Shown here one piece after another: positions 59,641 through 64,000 of a stretch of DNA of 64,000 nt. A model generated the notes under the pieces. It did not search any database. It saw only the letters and a program-made list of their open reading frames with translations, and was not told where the DNA came from. The stretch lies in the NCBI GenBank assembly GCA_026702615.1, contig JAPPBY010000017.1, forward strand, positions 186,001-250,000, in the 5' to 3' direction. A program made the position numbers and the translations under genes. Source of the stretch: Chloroflexota bacterium (GTDB taxonomy: Bacteria > Chloroflexota > Dehalococcoidia > Tepidiformales > Tepidiformaceae). The stretch's first letter is position 1. The number at the start of each line of letters is the position of its first letter.

Positions 59641-61017
59641 ATGAACAGCGAGCCGGGGGCGCGCGTGCGCCCCGGGGAGGGAGCGCGCACGCCCGTGTCA
59701 GGTGGGGATCGGGACTCGGCGAAGGCATTGCGGGGCACCTGGCAGGCCGTGTTGGGGCGGCTCGAGCTCGAGGTGAGCCGCGCCAACTTCGAGACGTGGC
59801 TGGCGGGTACGAGCGCGCGTTCGCGGAGCGACCGCGCGCTGCTCGTGGAGGCTCGCTCGGCGTTCCGGGCGGAGTGGTTGAACGAGAACCTGGCGTCCGT
59901 CGTCGAGCGCTGCCTGGGCGCGGTCGAGGGTGAACGGCTCAGCGTCCGGTTCGTCGCTCCGGGGGAGGAACCGCAGGCGGCGCCGGAGACGGCCACATCC
60001 CCTAACGGGAGGGCGCCGGCAGGCCCCGAGCAGGTGGTGGGACAGGTGAACGGATCGTTCACGCTGGCCCGCTATTTCCGGTCTGAGGGAAGCGCCCTGG
60101 CTCTCGCGAGCTGTTTGAGCCTGGTGGAGGACGGGGAGCCGGCGATTAGCCCGGTAGTCGTCCACGGCCCCCCGGGGGTGGGGAAGACGCACCTGCTGCA
60201 CGGCCTGGCGGCCCAGGCGAGCAGTCAGGGGCAGCGGGTCGCCTGCCTGAGCGGGGAGGGGTTCACCTCGCGCTACCAGCGGGCGCTGCGGGAGGGGAAC
60301 GTCGAGGCGTTCCAGGACGCCGTTCGAGGGGTGCAACTGCTCATCATCGACGACCTGCACGATCTGGCGGGGAAGACAGGCACGCTGCGGGAACTGGTGC
60401 ACACGCTGGACGCCGTCACACACGGGGGCGGCGCGGTTGTGGTGGGGAGCGAGCTGCGCCCGCGCGAGCTGGGGCTCCCGGAGCGGCTGTGCTCGCGGCT
60501 GGAGGCGGGGATCGTGGCGACCGTCGAGCCGTTCGCGGCGGGCGAGCGGCGCGCGTTCATCGAGCAGCGCCTGGCGGACCTGCGGGTGGCGCTGCCATCG
60601 TGGTGCCTGGAGCAGCTCGCCGCGGGAACGGGCTCGGTGCGGTCGATCCTGGCGGGTGTGCATGCGGCGGTGGGGCTGCAGCGGCGGGGGCTGCTCAATG
60701 AGCTACGGCTGGCGGCTGAGGTGGGGGCGCTCGAACTGCAGGGTCGCGGGAGCGAGACGGCGAAAGCAGTGATCGAGCGGATCGCGGAGCACTTCGCGGT
60801 GGCCGTGGGCGAAGTGGAGGGGCGCAGCCGCGCGCAGAAGCTGGCGCGTCCGCGGGCGGTGGCGGCGGCCGCGCTGCAGGAGCGAGGGTGCAGCTACAGC
60901 GAGATCGGGGCGCTGCTCGGGGGGCGGAGCCGGAGCACGATCAAGGGGTTGGCGGAGCGGGGCCGGGCGCTGGGCGCGGATGACCCGGCGGTCGCGAACC
61001 TGCTCCGGGCCGGCTAG
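59641..61017 (+). CDS. DnaA-like replication initiator / AAA+ ATPase (divergent)
   Basis: Domain I TWQAVLGRLELEVSRANFETWL; Walker A VVHGPPGVGKTHLLHGL; Walker B LLIIDDLHDLAGK; SRLEAGIVATVEP; domain IV ERGCSYSEIGALLGGRSRSTIKGL. Confidence 0.8.
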   Translation: MNSEPGARVRPGEGARTPVSGGDRDSAKALRGTWQAVLGRLELEVSRANFETWLAGTSARSRSDRALLVEARSAFRAEWLNENLASVVERCLGAVEGERLSVRFVAPGEEPQAAPETATSPNGRAPAGPEQVVGQVNGSFTLARYFRSEGSALALASCLSLVEDGEPAISPVVVHGPPGVGKTHLLHGLAAQASSQGQRVACLSGEGFTSRYQRALREGNVEAFQDAVRGVQLLIIDDLHDLAGKTGTLRELVHTLDAVTHGGGAVVVGSELRPRELGLPERLCSRLEAGIVATVEPFAAGERRAFIEQRLADLRVALPSWCLEQLAAGTGSVRSILAGVHAAVGLQRRGLLNELRLAAEVGALELQGRGSETAKAVIERIAEHFAVAVGEVEGRSRAQKLARPRAVAAAALQERGCSYSEIGALLGGRSRSTIKGLAERGRALGADDPAVANLLRAG

Positions 61018-61340
61018 GCGTCCAGCAGCGCGACAGCGGCACTCACGCCGGCTATTCCGAAACCGGCTACCACGCCAGCACAGGCTGCGCTCACCGGGGA
61101 ATGGGTCTCGCCATCCCAGGTGTCCTGCTCCACGAGGATGACGGTCGCTCCGACCGTCCGGACAGCGCCGGCAATCACCTCCGCGTCGGGGAGGCCGTCG
61201 ACGCACAGCACGACGTCGCCACCAGTCTGCCGGAGGGCGGCGGCGACCTCACCGGAGGTCGCGCAGGTGCGAACCTCCACGCCCTCGGGGAGCGGGGGCG
61301 GGGAGACTCCGGCAGGCAGGATGACAAGGACGCCGGCCAT
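61014..61340 (-). CDS. Hypothetical protein
   Basis: 108-aa ORF overlapping the CaiB fusion stop/start region on the same strand. Confidence 0.5.
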   Translation of the reverse strand: MAGVLVILPAGVSPPPLPEGVEVRTCATSGEVAAALRQTGGDVVLCVDGLPDAEVIAGAVRTVGATVILVEQDTWDGETHSPVSAACAGVVAGFGIAGVSAAVALLDA

Positions 61341-63742
61341 CAGAGGCTCGGGCCGGCGGCGTACTGGGCGTCGTCGTTGGTGGCGTTGGCGGCGTAGAGG
61401 GCCTCGATCTCGGCGTCGCTCATGCCGAGCAATCCGGAGAAGACTTCGCGGTTGTGCTGGGCGAAAAGGGGAGCGGGGCGGGCGATGGCGCCGGGGGTCT
61501 GCTCGAAGCGCCAGGGGAAGCCAGGGAAGACGTGCGTCCCCGCGACCGGGTGGCGCACGGTCTCGAAGTAGCCGCGGTCGTTCAGGTGGTTATCGCTCAC
61601 GACCATCCAGTTGGGCATGACGGGGGCAGCCGGGACACCGGCTTCCTGCAAAGCGGCAGCGGCGGCGGTGACCGTCTGCTCGCGTGACCAGGCGGCGATG
61701 GAGTCGTCGATGTCGGCGGCGTTCGCGCGACGGCCCTCGACGGTCGCGAGCTGCGGGTCAGCGGCGAGTTCGGGGCAGCCGACGACTTCCGCGAGGGCGG
61801 CGAAGTCGCGTTCATCGCGCACAGTGAGGGCGAGCCAGTTGTCCGCCCCGGCGCAGGGGTAGAGGCCCTGGGGAGCGTGGACGGGGGAGGCGTTGCCGAT
61901 GGGCTCGGGGGCCTCGCCGGTGACCGCGTAGGTGAGCAGCTCCTGTGAGAAGTAGGGCAGGACGGCCTCGAAGAGGGAGACATCGATCCAGCGGCCCTTG
62001 CCGGTCGCGCGGCGGGCGTGAAGGGCGGCGAGCATGGCGACCGCGCCGTGGTTCCCCGTGACGGGGTCGGCGTAGTAGCTGCCGGTGCCGTAGTACTCGC
62101 CGGGGCCGTAGCCGAGCACACTGGCGAGGCCGCTCATAGCCTCGATGTTGCTGCCGTAGGCGGAGTAGTTGCGCTCCGGACCGGTGGCGCCGAATCCCGC
62201 CATGGAGCACATCACGAGGCCGGGGTTGACCTCGCGGAGGACATCCCAGCCGATGCCGAGCTGGGTCATGACGCGGGCGGCGTTGTTCTCGATGAGGCCG
62301 TCGGCCTGCTTCACCAGCTCAAGGAGGACGGCGCGGCCCTCGTCGGTGGCGAGGTTGAGGCAAACGGCGCGCTTGTTGCGATTGAGCTTGTTGAAGTAGC
62401 CGGCGCGATGGTAGTGATCCGGCCAGATGTCGGCGGGGACCCAGGCGAGGGTGCGGGTAGCGGGCTTGGTGTGCAGCTCGACCTTGATGACGTCGGCGCC
62501 GAGGTCGGCGAAGTGGCGCCCGGCGATCGGTCCCGCCCAGTTGGCGGTGACCTCGATGAAGCGGAGGCCCGCCAGCGGTCCCTGGCCCGTGGGGGTGGAG
62601 GCGGGGGCGGGAGGGGCGACGCTCGCGTTCGCCCACGGGAAGTCAGGCGCGAGAACAGCGTCGGTATGCTGGCCGGGGGCGGCGGCGGTGGTAGCGGGGT
62701 CAAGGGCCGTCTCCGGGAGCCTGTAGGGAAGGCCGGGGGCGAGCAGCTCGCGGTCGCCGAGACAGAGGGTTCCGAACCAGTCGCGGGCGGCGAGCTGCTC
62801 GCTGGCGGCGACATCGGCCATGGTGTTCACGGGGGTGACGGCGATCCGGAGCTCCTGGGCGGCGTGGTAGATCTCCTGCTTCGTGCGCGTCTTGGTCCAC
62901 TCGCCGAAGGCCTCCAACACCTCGTCGAAGCGCTCGGTCCAGACGAGGGGCTGCTGCAGGGCCTCGTCTTCCAGAAGGTCGAAGCGCTCGATGAGGATGA
63001 AGAGGTTGGGGTAGGGCGCGAGGTTGAAGAGGAAGACGAAACCATCGGCGCAGGGAACGAAGATGCTGCCGGTGCGGCTCTGGATGACGCCCTGGTGGGT
63101 CCAGATGGTGGTGAGCCAGGCGTGGTCGTTGAGCATGGCTTCCTGGTGGGAGACCTCGATGCGCTGCCCCTGGCCGTGTTCGCGGGCGTGCCGGAGCCCG
63201 GCGAGGGCGCCGACGGCAGCATGCGTGCCCGCATGGAAGGGCACCTGGTGACCGGGAAGGGCGACGGGCTCGCGGTCGGGGTCGCCGCCGAAGTAGTGGT
63301 AGCCGCCCGTGGCGTACTCGGTAAAGGAGGTGGCCTCCCAATTGGCGCGTCCGCCACTGCGTCCGTAGGGAGAAAGGGAGAGGACGACGGCGCGCTCGTT
63401 GGCGGCGGCGAGGCGCTCTTCGAGACGATCAGCGGCTTCGCCCTGCTCGCTGTGGACGATGATGTCGGCGTGGACGGCGAGCTGTTCGACCCGTGGATCA
63501 TCGACGGGCAGCGTCGCATTGAGCTTGCCCGCAGCGAGCCAGGCGAAGAAGGCGCTTTCGCCATCGACAAGGGGAAGCTCAGCACGGGCAGGGTCGCCCT
63601 CGGGAGGCTCGACCTTGACGACCTGAGCGCCGAGATCTGCGAGGAGGCGGCCGCAGTAGGGCCCGGCAACGCCGGTCGCGAGCTCGAGTACGACGACGTC
63701 GGCGAGGGGCGGGAGTGCGAGGTCGGAGGTGGGGGCCGTCAC
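61340..63742 (-). CDS. CaiB/BaiF CoA-transferase, two-domain fusion (800 aa)
   Basis: Two tandem family III units: LADVVVLELATGVAGPYCGRLLADLGAQVVKVEPP and LAGLRFIEVTANWAGPIAGRHFADLGADVIKVELH. Confidence 0.92.
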   Translation of the reverse strand: MTAPTSDLALPPLADVVVLELATGVAGPYCGRLLADLGAQVVKVEPPEGDPARAELPLVDGESAFFAWLAAGKLNATLPVDDPRVEQLAVHADIIVHSEQGEAADRLEERLAAANERAVVLSLSPYGRSGGRANWEATSFTEYATGGYHYFGGDPDREPVALPGHQVPFHAGTHAAVGALAGLRHAREHGQGQRIEVSHQEAMLNDHAWLTTIWTHQGVIQSRTGSIFVPCADGFVFLFNLAPYPNLFILIERFDLLEDEALQQPLVWTERFDEVLEAFGEWTKTRTKQEIYHAAQELRIAVTPVNTMADVAASEQLAARDWFGTLCLGDRELLAPGLPYRLPETALDPATTAAAPGQHTDAVLAPDFPWANASVAPPAPASTPTGQGPLAGLRFIEVTANWAGPIAGRHFADLGADVIKVELHTKPATRTLAWVPADIWPDHYHRAGYFNKLNRNKRAVCLNLATDEGRAVLLELVKQADGLIENNAARVMTQLGIGWDVLREVNPGLVMCSMAGFGATGPERNYSAYGSNIEAMSGLASVLGYGPGEYYGTGSYYADPVTGNHGAVAMLAALHARRATGKGRWIDVSLFEAVLPYFSQELLTYAVTGEAPEPIGNASPVHAPQGLYPCAGADNWLALTVRDERDFAALAEVVGCPELAADPQLATVEGRRANAADIDDSIAAWSREQTVTAAAAALQEAGVPAAPVMPNWMVVSDNHLNDRGYFETVRHPVAGTHVFPGFPWRFEQTPGAIARPAPLFAQHNREVFSGLLGMSDAEIEALYAANATNDDAQYAAGPSL

Positions 63743-64000
63743 GAGGCGGCCTCGGGTCTAAGGACGGCGAGGACGCCGGCGGCGGCCTCGTCGGGGCCGG
63801 GGGCGTCGCGACCGATGACGGTGATGCGGGGTCCGCCGGCGCCGAGGTGGGCGGAGAGGGCGGCATTGAGGGCCTTGTCGTCGGCGGGGTCACGCTCGGG
63901 AGCGACGAAGACGACGGTGCCGCCGCCCTTCTCGCGCATGAGCTGGCCGAAAGCCTGGGCAGCAAGGAGAGGCGTGCGGTGGCGTCCGGCGAAGGCGCGT
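63739..64000 (-). CDS. SDR-like protein, C-terminal part (truncated by window edge)
   Basis: Frame open to window end; FAGRHRTPLLAAQAFGQLMREKGGGTVVFVAPE; ATGA overlap with CaiB fusion. Confidence 0.55.
   Translation of the reverse strand, partial: RAFAGRHRTPLLAAQAFGQLMREKGGGTVVFVAPERDPADDKALNAALSAHLGAGGPRITVIGRDAPGPDEAAAGVLAVLRPEAAS

Overview
High-GC bacterial chromosome segment, gene-dense, with many 4-bp ATGA/GTGA stop-start overlaps. Gene content suggests a Chloroflexota-like (SAR202/Dehalococcoidia-type) organism; that placement is inference only. The window opens with the end of a dcw cluster (ddl-ftsQ-ftsA-ftsZ). It continues with a DrrAB-type ABC exporter plus truncated globin, orn, an IMPase/tal-pgi/tkt block, a two-subunit class I fumarase with an atypical HemA-like protein, and an acyl-CoA mutase large subunit. 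Next come a class III aminotransferase, CaiB/BaiF CoA-transferases, a ThiP/FbpB-type ABC importer, and a catabolic cluster (LLM oxidoreductase, acetoacetate-decarboxylase-like, SDR, two SnoaL-like). These are followed by a molybdopterin hydroxylase with a MoaD-like protein, an LprG/LppX-like lipoprotein overlapping a DHA2 MFS transporter, duplicated MFS transporters, a TreT-like glycosyltransferase and recQ. A lower-GC two-gene island (winged-helix-like protein plus GHKL ATPase) follows, then gatD-like, groEL with a perfect CIRCE element, moaA, merR, a divergent dnaA-like gene and a double-domain CaiB protein. No rRNA, tRNA, CRISPR array, transposase or prophage was recognised. The best candidates for something undescribed are: the low-GC wHTH+GHKL ATPase pair next to recQ (51987-54733), the LprG-P55-like lipoprotein/MFS pair (36847-39098), the internally duplicated zincin-like lipoprotein (33005-34096), and the DnaA-like protein with an altered domain IV signature (59641-61017). 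No searches were run; all family calls come from reading motifs in the translations.
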